Of a stretch of 64,000 nucleotides of DNA, positions 55,270 through 63,034 are shown one piece after another. The DNA is from Vibrio hibernica (GTDB lineage: Bacteria; Pseudomonadota; Gammaproteobacteria; Enterobacterales; Vibrionaceae), in assembly GCF_015223435.1 (NCBI RefSeq), contig NZ_VHKO01000002.1:1-64000 (forward strand), in the 5' to 3' direction. The notes below the pieces were generated by a model that worked only from the letters and a program-made list of their open reading frames with translations, was not told the origin of the DNA and ran no database searches. The position numbers and the translations under genes were made by a program. Every line of letters starts with the position of its first letter. Within the stretch, counting starts at the first letter, position 1.

Positions 55270-55488
55270 ATGATGGCCTTTCTTGCCACGCCATTAGTGG
55301 TATTTATGATTTTCGTCGCCCCTTTATGGCTCATTTTGCATTATCGCAGTAAGCGTAAAGTATCAAATGGGTTATCATGTGAAGAGCTAGAACAACTTAA
55401 GCAACTCGCGACAAGGGCAGAAGCTATGCAAGCGCGAGTCAAAACGTTAGAAAAAATATTGGATTCAGAAGCACCGAACTGGAGATAA
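55270..55488 (+). CDS. pspB: Phage shock protein B
   Basis: A 72-aa inner-membrane protein with one N-terminal helix (FLATPLVVFMIFVAPLWLILHY) and a coiled-coil tail ending LEKILDSEAPNWR, matching E. coli PspB (LESILDAEHPNWR). With PspC it senses envelope stress. AGGAG lies 8 nt before the ATG (a second ATG follows immediately). It is 3 nt from pspC. Confidence 0.95.
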   Translation: MMAFLATPLVVFMIFVAPLWLILHYRSKRKVSNGLSCEELEQLKQLATRAEAMQARVKTLEKILDSEAPNWR

Positions 55489-55491
55489 TTA

Positions 55492-55878
55492 ATGTCGAAG
55501 AAATCATTTTATCGAGAACCCACGACTGGAAAAATTGCAGGTATTTGCGCCGGCATTGGTCGTTATTTCGGGATTGAAGTGTGGTGGATCCGTATTCTGG
55601 CTGTCTCCATCTTTTTATTGGGCGGCAATTTGTTAGTGGTTTTTGCTTATATCGGTGTTTGGTTGATGATTGATAAGCGTCCCATTTCCTTATATGAAGA
55701 AAACCATGCCGAAGATCATACTTTAAAAAGTAAACCGTGGCAGGCCGGAAAAGTACCGTCTGAATTATTGGCGGATCTGGACGCAGAGTATCAACAAATT
55801 GAAGGCAAGCTTAGAAAGATCGAAGCCTATGTGACCTCTGATGCCTATAAAGTGAATAAAGAATTTAATCAGCTGTAA
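55492..55878 (+). CDS. pspC: Phage shock protein C
   Basis: A 128-aa protein with a PspC domain: FYREPTTGKIAGICAGIGRYFGIEVWWIR, a hydrophobic helix (ILAVSIFLLGGNLLVVFAYIGVWLMI) and a C-terminal regulatory helical tail. It binds PspA under stress and frees PspF. Last gene of the pspABC operon. Confidence 0.95.
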   Translation: MSKKSFYREPTTGKIAGICAGIGRYFGIEVWWIRILAVSIFLLGGNLLVVFAYIGVWLMIDKRPISLYEENHAEDHTLKSKPWQAGKVPSELLADLDAEYQQIEGKLRKIEAYVTSDAYKVNKEFNQL

Positions 55879-55926
55879 TTACGGTATTTATTATAAGCAG
55901 TATAAAAAGATTCCTGAAATCCGCTA

Positions 55927-55995
55927 TGAACTGGCCCCCAATAGTTGGACAACCAACATTGGGGGTTATTTATGTCTAAATACAGAACAGCTTAA
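55927..55995. mobile_element. Possible solo end of an IS3-type insertion sequence
   Basis: About 69 bases beginning TGAACTGGCCCCCAATAG look like the left end of an IS3-family element: a TGAAC-type terminus, then a GGACAACC region and a start codon at 55972 followed by six codons (SKYRTA) before a stop, like the beginning of a transposase OrfA. The rest of the element is missing. The segment also contains a hairpin CCCCCAAT...ATTGGGGG (55934-55964), which may now end the psp transcript. Identification rests on pattern memory only. Confidence 0.35.
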
Positions 55996-56011
55996 TTGGG
56001 AGCCTTTGATA

Positions 56012-56605
56012 ATGGAAGCACAAGATACAACATGCGGCTGGGCGATGAAGCACGATAACGAACGCGAGTATCACGATCAAGAGTGGGGCGTCCCGGTTTA
56101 TGATGATAGGAAGCTGTTTGAATTTATATGTTTGGAGGGAGCACAAGCGGGATTAAGTTGGCGTACCATTTTGAATAAGAGAGTCGGTTATATAGCCGCT
56201 TTTGAAGATTTTGATATTGAAAAATTGTCTAAATATGATGAGCAACGTGTACCATTTATTATTGAAAACTTTGATGTGGTGAAACACAAAGGAAAAATAA
56301 CGTCAGTGTTTTCTAATGCCCGTGCTGCGATTGAATTACAAAAAGAATATGGGTCATTATCGGCTGCTTTGTGGCAATTTGTTGATGGAAAACCGCTTCA
56401 ACCTCAACGCCAAAGCATAGATCAAATTCCTGCGATAAGTGATGAATCTAAAGCGTTAAGTAAATTTTTAAAAAAACGGGGCTTTAAATTTATGGGGGAA
56501 ACCATTTGTTATGCTTTCATGCAAGCCGTTGGGATGGTCAATGACCATGTGGTTTTGTGTCCTTGTTACCAGAAATGTAAAATTTTTGATCCTGTAAAAA
56601 ACTAA
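56012..56605 (+). CDS. tag: DNA-3-methyladenine glycosylase I
   Basis: Removes 3-methyladenine from DNA. The 197-aa protein has the Tag N-terminal WAMKHDNEREYHDQEWGVP, FEFICLEGAQAGLSWRTIL and the zinc-binding region near the C terminus with His and Cys in NDHVVLCPCYQKC. The start ATG at 56012 has GGGAG about 9 nt upstream; an in-frame TTG at 56006 is closer to that site and not needed. E. coli Tag is 187 aa. Confidence 0.95.
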   Translation: MEAQDTTCGWAMKHDNEREYHDQEWGVPVYDDRKLFEFICLEGAQAGLSWRTILNKRVGYIAAFEDFDIEKLSKYDEQRVPFIIENFDVVKHKGKITSVFSNARAAIELQKEYGSLSAALWQFVDGKPLQPQRQSIDQIPAISDESKALSKFLKKRGFKFMGETICYAFMQAVGMVNDHVVLCPCYQKCKIFDPVKN

Positions 56606-56898
56606 ATAGTCCTGAAAAGAGATAAATATTAATAGATGATTTTTATGTTGCAACAGTGTTGATTGTCATTGGCCCTGCGGATGTCTTCCATATCGATGTT
56701 TCTCTTGTATATTTATTATCAATATTTTAGGTCAATAAGTAATCGCTTAATTTCATTAGGGTTATATTTTTTCCTTTGGGGTAGAAATTAACAACCGCTC
56801 TTTGTATGCTAACTTCATGTTGCAATTTTTTACTCAATATTATTAAACGTAATTGGATGTTGAGTGGGGATTGCATTTTTTGTTATTAGGAGAACAAT

Positions 56899-58959
56899 AT
56901 GGACGTGAAAGCAGAAAAAAGGTCCTCGACGGTATTAGTTCCCGTCTTTATACCCGCAGTTATTGTAATTGCATTAATTGTTATTGGAACCATAAGTAAT
57001 CCAGCACGAGCAGGTGTTTTTTTCTCAGATATTTTATCGGCCGTTACGACTAATTTTGGTTGGTTTTATATGTTGTCTGTGGCGATCTTTTTGGTCTTCA
57101 TTATTTGTGTCGCAGTCAGTAAGTGGGGTGAAATTAAACTGGGCCCAGATCACTCAGAGCCCGAATACAGTTTTCCTGAGTGGTTCGCGATGCTATTTTC
57201 AGCAGGATATGGTATAGCACTACTCTTTTTTGGTGTGGCAGAACCGGTGCTTCATTATGCATCTCCGCCAACCGGGGCTGCATTAACGGTTGATGCTGCT
57301 CGCCAAGCTATGCAAATCGCCTTTTTTCACTGGGGTTTTCATATTTGGGCTATTTACGGTTTCGTGGGCTTATCGCTTGCATACTTTGCCTTTCGTCATG
57401 GTTTACCATTATCAATGCGTTCGACTTTATACCCAATTATTGGCGATAAAATTCATGGTCCAATGGGGCATACGGTTGATGTTTTCGCCATTTTAGGCAC
57501 ACTATTTGGTATTGCGACCACATTGGGCTTATCGGTAACACAAATTAATACGGGTTTGAATTATCTGTGGCCGGAAATCCCGATTAATAACACCGTACAG
57601 ATAATTGCGATTACGGTAATAACCCTTTGTGCGATGGCTTCTGTCGTTGCGGGTATGGATAAAGGGGTTAAAAACTTATCAATACTTAACATGGTGCTTG
57701 CGATTGCTTTAATGGTGTTTGTTTTTGCTGTCGGTCCGACAATTTTCATCTTGAATACTTTCATGCAAAACACAGGAAGTTATTTGAGCAACATTGTTGA
57801 ACGTACCTTTAACCTTCAAGCCTATACTTCAAGTGATTGGATTGGTAACTGGACTTTATTCATCTTCGGCTGGACTATTGCGTGGTCTCCATTTGTTGGC
57901 TTATTTATTGCGAAAATTAGCCGTGGACGTACCATTCGCCAATTTGTTGTCGGTGTGATGGTGGTTCCTACTATCTTTACGTTTTTATGGTTCTCTGTTT
58001 TTGGTGACACGGCCCTGCATATGATCATGGTTGATGGTTACACGCATATCATCAGTGAAGTGCAAAATAACAATGCGATTGCGCTGTTTAAGTTATTTGA
58101 GCGTTTACCAATGACGTCCATTGTTTCATTTTTGACCGTGATCTTAATTGTAACTTTCTTTGTGACGTCATCAGACTCCGGATCATTGGTGATTGATTCA
58201 TTAGCTTCCGGTGGAGTTAAGGAAACACCAATCTGGCAACGTGTTTTTTGGGTATCTACAGAAGGTGTCGTCGCGGCTGTTTTATTGCTTGCAGGTGGTT
58301 TAGGCGCTTTACAAACCGCAACAGTTGTCAGTGCGTTACCCTTTGCTATTATTATGCTGATCGCCATGTTTGGTATGATAAAAGCATTACGTATAGAAGG
58401 GCATCACGAAAACAGTCAGCAACAATATATGCAAATGCAACAATCGAATACGCCATCAGGTAAAGGATTGTGGAAAAAACGTTTGGCGAACTTAGTTGAT
58501 TTTCCATCTCGTGACTCGGTTGAGAAGTTCATTAGTGTGACCGCGCTAAACAGCATGAAGCGTGTGGAACAAGAGCTAGAAGAACAAGAGTGGGAAGCGG
58601 AAGTTATCTTTGATGAAGAGCTATGCCGTGCACACTTTGAAGTATATAAGGAAGGTCAGGTAGAGTTTATCTATGAGATCCGCTTACGTGGTTATGAAAT
58701 GCCAGAGTTTGTCAGTTCAGAAGATGATGAGCCATTAGATGAATACTACTATCGTGCGGAAGTATTCTTGCGTCGTGGTGGTCAAGCTTATGATGTGTAT
58801 AACTATGATTCACAAGATATTATCAATGATATTTTGAATCAGTTTGAACGTTATCTGCATTTCATTCATATTTCTCCAGGTATTCTACCGTGGAATATGG
58901 AAGAACATGATGATGATATTCCACCCGAGCAACCAGATGCAGAACCGGAAAAAGTATAA
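56899..58959 (+). CDS. betT: BCCT-family transporter, BetT type
   Basis: A 686-aa carrier with 12 transmembrane helices and a cytoplasmic C-terminal domain of about 170 residues, the BetT architecture (E. coli BetT 677). The substrate-helix motif is GNWTLFIFGWTIAWSPFVGLFIA; GFHIWAIYGFVGLSLAYF and ATTLGLSVTQINTGL are conserved BCCT blocks. The C-terminal part retains DIINDILNQFERYLHFIH, as in BetT, where that domain sets osmotic activation. It likely takes up choline or a betaine for osmoprotection. No betIBA genes are nearby, so the substrate is inferred. An AGGAG-like site precedes the ATG. Confidence 0.85.
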   Translation: MDVKAEKRSSTVLVPVFIPAVIVIALIVIGTISNPARAGVFFSDILSAVTTNFGWFYMLSVAIFLVFIICVAVSKWGEIKLGPDHSEPEYSFPEWFAMLFSAGYGIALLFFGVAEPVLHYASPPTGAALTVDAARQAMQIAFFHWGFHIWAIYGFVGLSLAYFAFRHGLPLSMRSTLYPIIGDKIHGPMGHTVDVFAILGTLFGIATTLGLSVTQINTGLNYLWPEIPINNTVQIIAITVITLCAMASVVAGMDKGVKNLSILNMVLAIALMVFVFAVGPTIFILNTFMQNTGSYLSNIVERTFNLQAYTSSDWIGNWTLFIFGWTIAWSPFVGLFIAKISRGRTIRQFVVGVMVVPTIFTFLWFSVFGDTALHMIMVDGYTHIISEVQNNNAIALFKLFERLPMTSIVSFLTVILIVTFFVTSSDSGSLVIDSLASGGVKETPIWQRVFWVSTEGVVAAVLLLAGGLGALQTATVVSALPFAIIMLIAMFGMIKALRIEGHHENSQQQYMQMQQSNTPSGKGLWKKRLANLVDFPSRDSVEKFISVTALNSMKRVEQELEEQEWEAEVIFDEELCRAHFEVYKEGQVEFIYEIRLRGYEMPEFVSSEDDEPLDEYYYRAEVFLRRGGQAYDVYNYDSQDIINDILNQFERYLHFIHISPGILPWNMEEHDDDIPPEQPDAEPEKV

Positions 58960-58999
58960 TTTCTACTTTGTAAAACCACTATGATAGTGTGAGTAAGTT

Positions 59000-59030
59000 A
59001 AGGCCCTGTTTTTATGACAGGGCCTTTTTT
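59000..59030 (+). terminator. Terminator downstream of the BCCT gene
   Basis: AAGGCCCTGT-TTTTATG-ACAGGGCCTT followed by T4 or more (59000-59030), 41 nt after the stop. Confidence 0.88.
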
Positions 59031-59111
59031 GTTTTTTAGCTCGTTTGGTGTTGACCTTTTTAATATGAACCACTAGGATTGATTTTAATTGAGCCTTAAC
59101 ACTTAATGAGC

Positions 59112-59146
59112 CTTTCTTGCATTACTTTAAACTTATGCTAAGAAAG
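59112..59146. promoter_or_regulatory. Imperfect inverted repeat upstream of the recombinase-like gene
   Basis: CTTTCTTGCAT (59112-59122) and ATGCTAAGAAAG (59135-59146) are complementary with a single bulged base, around a 12-nt centre. The dyad ends about 50 nt before the gene start. A direct repeat TGAGCCTT (59090-59097, 59107-59114) partly overlaps it. No U tract follows, so a protein-binding site is more likely than a terminator. Confidence 0.45.
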
Positions 59147-59194
59147 TAGTGAAAATGAGGGGCTGGGTTATTTTGTTCTGGAAAAGGGATCAAA

Positions 59195-59941
59195 ATGAAC
59201 GGAAATAATATCTATGGGTACATTCGCATTTCTCCCAAAATGAAAGATGTAGATTCACGAATTGAACAACTGCAACAATACCAATCAGATGTGATCTTAT
59301 TTAAAGAGACGGGCGTAAGAGGGAATGTAGCTTTACTCGATCGACCACAGTATCAATTATTAGCAGAGAGACTTACTACTGGTGATACGCTAGTGGTGTG
59401 GTGGTTGACGGAATTTGGTCGTCAATTTGATGACTGTTATAAAACGATAGAAGGCTTGTTAGATGAGGGTGTAAAGATCCTCACGATTAACCAGCAGCTT
59501 TCTTTATTACCAAATAATGAAAATACACAAGCGGTATTACAAGTCCTAAAAGGATATGCAGAAGCAGAAACACAACATCGTTTAATTGCCGCTGAATTTG
59601 GTCGCAGAGGTTTAAAAACCGATAAAGCGTTATGGAAAGAGAAATTTCAAGGCCGCCGGGCGGATAAAGACCAGCACCAAAAAATTGTGACATTGCTATT
59701 GGAAGGTAGAACGCTTCAAGCTGTCGCAGATGAAACAGGATCAAGTATTTCGACGGTTAAGCGAGTAAAAGCAAAATATCGTGATGGTGATGAATTAGGA
59801 CAAATGCGCGGTAAATCTCATTCACACAGAAAATATTTACACAAAAATAATCATGGCCACGGGCATCATCTTAGTAAGAATGATATCGAATCGAGCCATA
59901 CTGAAAACCAATCAACGGTTCAAAAAGAGATGGAGTCATAA
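59195..59941 (+). CDS. Serine-recombinase-family protein with HTH and His-rich tail
   Basis: The 248-aa protein starts with a resolvase/invertase catalytic domain: YGYIRISPKMKD with the nucleophile position at Ser13, LLDRPQYQLL and GDTLVVWWLTEFGRQFDD. The usual LDRLGR motif reads LTEFGR, so one of the two active-site arginines (gamma-delta Arg68 equivalent) is lost while the other remains. A helix-turn-helix follows (EGRTLQAVADETGSSISTVKRV, about 170-190), then a tail with seven His in 17 residues (about 209-225). Its stop overlaps the start of the siderophore-reductase gene by one base. It may act as a recombinase or, more likely in this setting, as a DNA-binding regulator; the role is inferred. 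Confidence 0.8.
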   Translation: MNGNNIYGYIRISPKMKDVDSRIEQLQQYQSDVILFKETGVRGNVALLDRPQYQLLAERLTTGDTLVVWWLTEFGRQFDDCYKTIEGLLDEGVKILTINQQLSLLPNNENTQAVLQVLKGYAEAETQHRLIAAEFGRRGLKTDKALWKEKFQGRRADKDQHQKIVTLLLEGRTLQAVADETGSSISTVKRVKAKYRDGDELGQMRGKSHSHRKYLHKNNHGHGHHLSKNDIESSHTENQSTVQKEMES

Positions 59942-60759
59942 TGATGCCGAAGCGCCCATTAAAAACGACAACAGTTATTGATAGCTTTTCCTTAACGCCT
60001 AATATGCAAAGGATTGTGTTGCAAGGGGAAGAATTAAAGCAATTACAAACGCCTGACTTGGGTGGCTACATCAAGTTGATATTTCATCCTGAAGGTCATA
60101 CAGATGTGAGTAATTTAGCTGATGGAGAGCGCCGGATTATGCGGACTTATACCATTAGTGAGTTGGATGTTGCACACGGGAAAATTAGTATCGATTTTGT
60201 TAAGCATGAAGCAGAGCACACTGATGAGAATAGAAATATTAGAGTTCAAGATCAAGGTGGTTATGCCATCCGTTGGGCGATGAAAGCCAAAGTTGGGGAT
60301 CATATTTCCATTGGTGGCCCAGGGAATAGCCAAGATATTGATTTCAATGCGGAACAGCTATTTTTAGTAGCGGATATGACGGCTATTCCTGCTTTAAGTG
60401 CAAAAATTACAGCACTAAAACCGGATGCAGTTGGTGATGTTATTGTACAACTTACCTCAGAGCAAGACCTGCCTAATTGGACTTTGCCTCAGGGTATGAC
60501 ATTACATAAAGTCGTTGGGTATGAGCCTAGCCAATTGTCCGACTACGTTATCAATATTGCCGCTAAAAGTTTAGATATTGCTATTTGGTGTGCTTGCGAA
60601 TTTACCGCGATGAAAACGATTCGAGGTCACTTTAATGATCATAATCTTGTTCAGCGACATAAAAGCTATTTCAGCAGCTACTGGAAACAAGGTGTTACCG
60701 AAGATGGCCATAAATTGATTAAGCGCAAAGATGCTGAAGGTTTAACGACCTTGCTATAA
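59941..60759 (+). CDS. Siderophore-interacting protein (ferric-chelate reductase, ViuB/YqjH family)
   Basis: A 272-aa flavoprotein of the SIP/ViuB family that reduces ferric siderophores in the cytoplasm using NAD(P)H. It has the FAD-binding RTYTISELD, the diphosphate stretch GDHISIGGPGNS, a NADP half with LFLVADMTAIPAL and the C-terminal SSYWKQGVTEDGHK. The ATG overlaps the recombinase-like stop, so translation is probably coupled. No Fur box was found upstream of the pair, and no siderophore biosynthesis or receptor gene lies in the window. Confidence 0.9.
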   Translation: MMPKRPLKTTTVIDSFSLTPNMQRIVLQGEELKQLQTPDLGGYIKLIFHPEGHTDVSNLADGERRIMRTYTISELDVAHGKISIDFVKHEAEHTDENRNIRVQDQGGYAIRWAMKAKVGDHISIGGPGNSQDIDFNAEQLFLVADMTAIPALSAKITALKPDAVGDVIVQLTSEQDLPNWTLPQGMTLHKVVGYEPSQLSDYVINIAAKSLDIAIWCACEFTAMKTIRGHFNDHNLVQRHKSYFSSYWKQGVTEDGHKLIKRKDAEGLTTLL

Positions 60760-60826
60760 CTATTCGTTATGTGGCAGGTAGATAAAGTTATTTTGTTTAT
60801 TCATGCATTCAAGTATCATCTTTATT

Positions 60827-60842
60827 AGAAGTCTATACGGCT
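60827..60842 (+). promoter_or_regulatory. Candidate MetJ operator (tandem met boxes) before metQ
   Basis: AGAAGTCT followed directly by ATACGGCT gives two adjacent octamers matching the met box AGACGTCT at 7/8 and 6/8. They lie about 35 nt before the metQ start. MetJ binds tandem met boxes; regulation here is inferred. Confidence 0.5.
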
Positions 60843-60875
60843 ATTTTAGTGAGCTGCTTAATTTAAAGGAATAAG

Positions 60876-61682
60876 ATGATGTTGAAGAATAAAATAACAC
60901 GATTACTTTGTGTTCTGCCGCTAATTTTGGCTTTATCAGCTTGTGGTCAAAAAGAAGAAAGCCATATCATTAAAGTTGGCGCAACAGTTGGACCACATGC
61001 ACAAGTGGTTGAAGCGGTTGCAGAAGAGGCAGCGAAGCAAGGCTTAAAAGTCGAAGTTGTGACTTTTTCAGATTACATTACTCCTAATGCAGCGCTCGCA
61101 GATGGAAGCATTGATATTAATAGCTACCAACATCAACCGTTCTTAGATAACTACAATAACAATAATAAAGCGCAGCTTGTTTCGATTGGACATTCTATTT
61201 TAATGCGTATGGGTATTTATTCGAAAAAATACCACTCTCTTTCTGAGCTGCCTGACAATGCAGAAATTACCATTCCAAATGATCCAACTAATAGTGGGCG
61301 TGGGCTTTTACTACTGGCCGATGCAAAGCTAATCACTTTAAAACCAAATGTAGATGATAAAGCAACGGTGTACGATATTATCGATAACCCTAAACATCTT
61401 AAATTTATTGAAATGGATGCTGCTCAATTACCACGTACGTTAGATGATGTGGCCGCTTCTGTAATCACCATGAATTATGTAATGTCATCGGGCCTTGATC
61501 CTAAGAAGGAAGGTATTTATCTTGAACCTAAAGATACGAAACTTGCCATAATGGTTATTGCCACCCGTGTCGCCGATAAAGACAAAGAATCGTATAAAAA
61601 GTTTGTTGAGATTTACCACTCACAGCCTATCCGCGACTTTATACAAAAAACGTTTAAAGGCACGATTGAACCTGCATTTTAG
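60876..61682 (+). CDS. metQ: MetQ/NlpA-family methionine-binding lipoprotein
   Basis: A 268-aa lipoprotein with signal peptide and lipobox LSAC (Cys23) followed by GQKEE. Family signatures include IIKVGATVGPHAQVVEAV, DGSIDINSYQHQPFLDNY and PNDPTNSGRGLLLL. It delivers D/L-methionine to a MetNI transporter. No metN or metI gene adjoins it, so it is an orphan binding protein or a second copy; met boxes upstream and metC nearby support the methionine link. AAAGGA lies before two adjacent ATG codons (60876, 60879). Confidence 0.88.
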   Translation: MMLKNKITRLLCVLPLILALSACGQKEESHIIKVGATVGPHAQVVEAVAEEAAKQGLKVEVVTFSDYITPNAALADGSIDINSYQHQPFLDNYNNNNKAQLVSIGHSILMRMGIYSKKYHSLSELPDNAEITIPNDPTNSGRGLLLLADAKLITLKPNVDDKATVYDIIDNPKHLKFIEMDAAQLPRTLDDVAASVITMNYVMSSGLDPKKEGIYLEPKDTKLAIMVIATRVADKDKESYKKFVEIYHSQPIRDFIQKTFKGTIEPAF

Positions 61683-61714
61683 AACATTTTTAAATTCTAA
61701 TATTGGGTATAAAG

Positions 61715-61752
61715 AAAAACGGCCATCTATAATAATAGCTGGCCGTTTTTTT
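61715..61752. terminator. Bidirectional terminator between metQ and metC
   Basis: AAAAACGGCCA / TGGCCGTTTTT (61715-61725, 61740-61750), with extra CTAT/ATAG pairing inside and A/T tracts on both sides, separates two convergent genes. Confidence 0.88.
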
Positions 61753-61791
61753 CATGATTAATCCGTAGTAATGAAGACGTTGTTATTGGTC

Positions 61792-62982
61792 TTAGTTATT
61801 CAAGACAGCATTATAAGCGGCAAACCCGCGCTCTAAATCTTCAATTAAGTCTTCTACATTTTCTAAGCCAATATGCACTCGAAAGAGAGTCCCGGTAAAG
61901 TGAGGGTTGGCGACAGTACGCATGTTATCGAAGCTGCTTGGTTCATTGGCTAGGATTAGGCTTTCATAGCCACCCCATGAATAACCCATACTGAAATGTT
62001 CAACCGTATCTAAGAAAGCAGTGGTGGCTTCTTTATTACTGCTTGTTAATACAAATGAAAACAGGCCATTGCCACCAGTGAAATCTCGCTTATAAAATTC
62101 ATGGCCAGGGCAAGACTCAAAAGCAGGGTGGCGAATATGATCGACTTCAGAGCGAGCTTCAAGCCATTTTGCAATCGCTAGGCTGCTTTGTTCGTGTTGC
62201 TTTAACCGGACACTCAAGGTACGTAATCCACGTAATCCAGTATAAGCATCATCAGGGGAGACACACTGGCCGAGTAAATAACTTTGCTCGCGCAATTGTG
62301 GCCAGTGTTTTTCGTTAGCAACTGCAGTGCCGAGCATGACATCAGAATGACCAACAATGTATTTAGTCGCCGCTTGAATAGACACATCAACACCATGCTT
62401 AAATGGTGAGAAGTTCACACCTGCCGCCCAAGTGTTATCAAGCATGACGATGATATCTTGCTCATGCGCAATACGAGAAAGGGTTGGAATATCTTGAATC
62501 TCCATGGTGTAAGAACCAGGAGATTCCGTAAATAAAATTTTTGTATTCGGGCGAATTAACCCACGAATGCCTTCACCTATTGTTGGATCATAATAGGTGG
62601 TTTCAATCCCCATTTTTTTGAGGATAATATTACAAAAATCGCGGGTAGGTTCGTAACAGGTATCCACCATTAGAATATGGTCACCGTGCTCAACAAAAGA
62701 TAAAATAGAATTCGTGATTGCCGCCGCGCCACAAGGATAAAGGGCACAACCCGCGCCACCTTCAATTTCGACCATCGCTTCTTGAAATGCAAAGTGGGTT
62801 TCAGTACCACGACGGCCATAAAATAAGGTATGACCTTGTCGTTTCATTGTGGCCGCATTTTTTTCTGCAACAGTATTAAAAACAATTGTTGATGCACGTT
62901 GAATTGGTGGGTTAACCACGCCATGAGTCCATTTTTTATTGCGTCCTGCGGTGACTAGTCTAGTTTCATACTTCTTGGTCAT
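61792..62982 (-). CDS. metC: Cystathionine beta-lyase
   Basis: A PLP enzyme that cleaves cystathionine to homocysteine in methionine synthesis. The 396 aa match MetC. The PLP lysine is in AATKYIVGHSDVM, the cofactor-binding aspartate in VMLDNTWAAG, and TGLRGLRTLSVRL and GLFSFVL are family blocks. The ATG has AAAGGA upstream. It follows cls by 52 nt on the same strand but is functionally linked to metQ opposite. Confidence 0.94.
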   Translation of the reverse strand: MTKKYETRLVTAGRNKKWTHGVVNPPIQRASTIVFNTVAEKNAATMKRQGHTLFYGRRGTETHFAFQEAMVEIEGGAGCALYPCGAAAITNSILSFVEHGDHILMVDTCYEPTRDFCNIILKKMGIETTYYDPTIGEGIRGLIRPNTKILFTESPGSYTMEIQDIPTLSRIAHEQDIIVMLDNTWAAGVNFSPFKHGVDVSIQAATKYIVGHSDVMLGTAVANEKHWPQLREQSYLLGQCVSPDDAYTGLRGLRTLSVRLKQHEQSSLAIAKWLEARSEVDHIRHPAFESCPGHEFYKRDFTGGNGLFSFVLTSSNKEATTAFLDTVEHFSMGYSWGGYESLILANEPSSFDNMRTVANPHFTGTLFRVHIGLENVEDLIEDLERGFAAYNAVLNN

Positions 62983-63034
62983 CTTACGTCCTTTTAATTC
63001 TGTTGTTTGATACTAAGTACTGGTGAAGATCTCA

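Noticed and set aside
59031..59194. Fur box upstream of the recombinase-like/siderophore-reductase pair
   Set aside because: Expected from the reductase, but no stretch resembles GATAATGATAATCATTATC.
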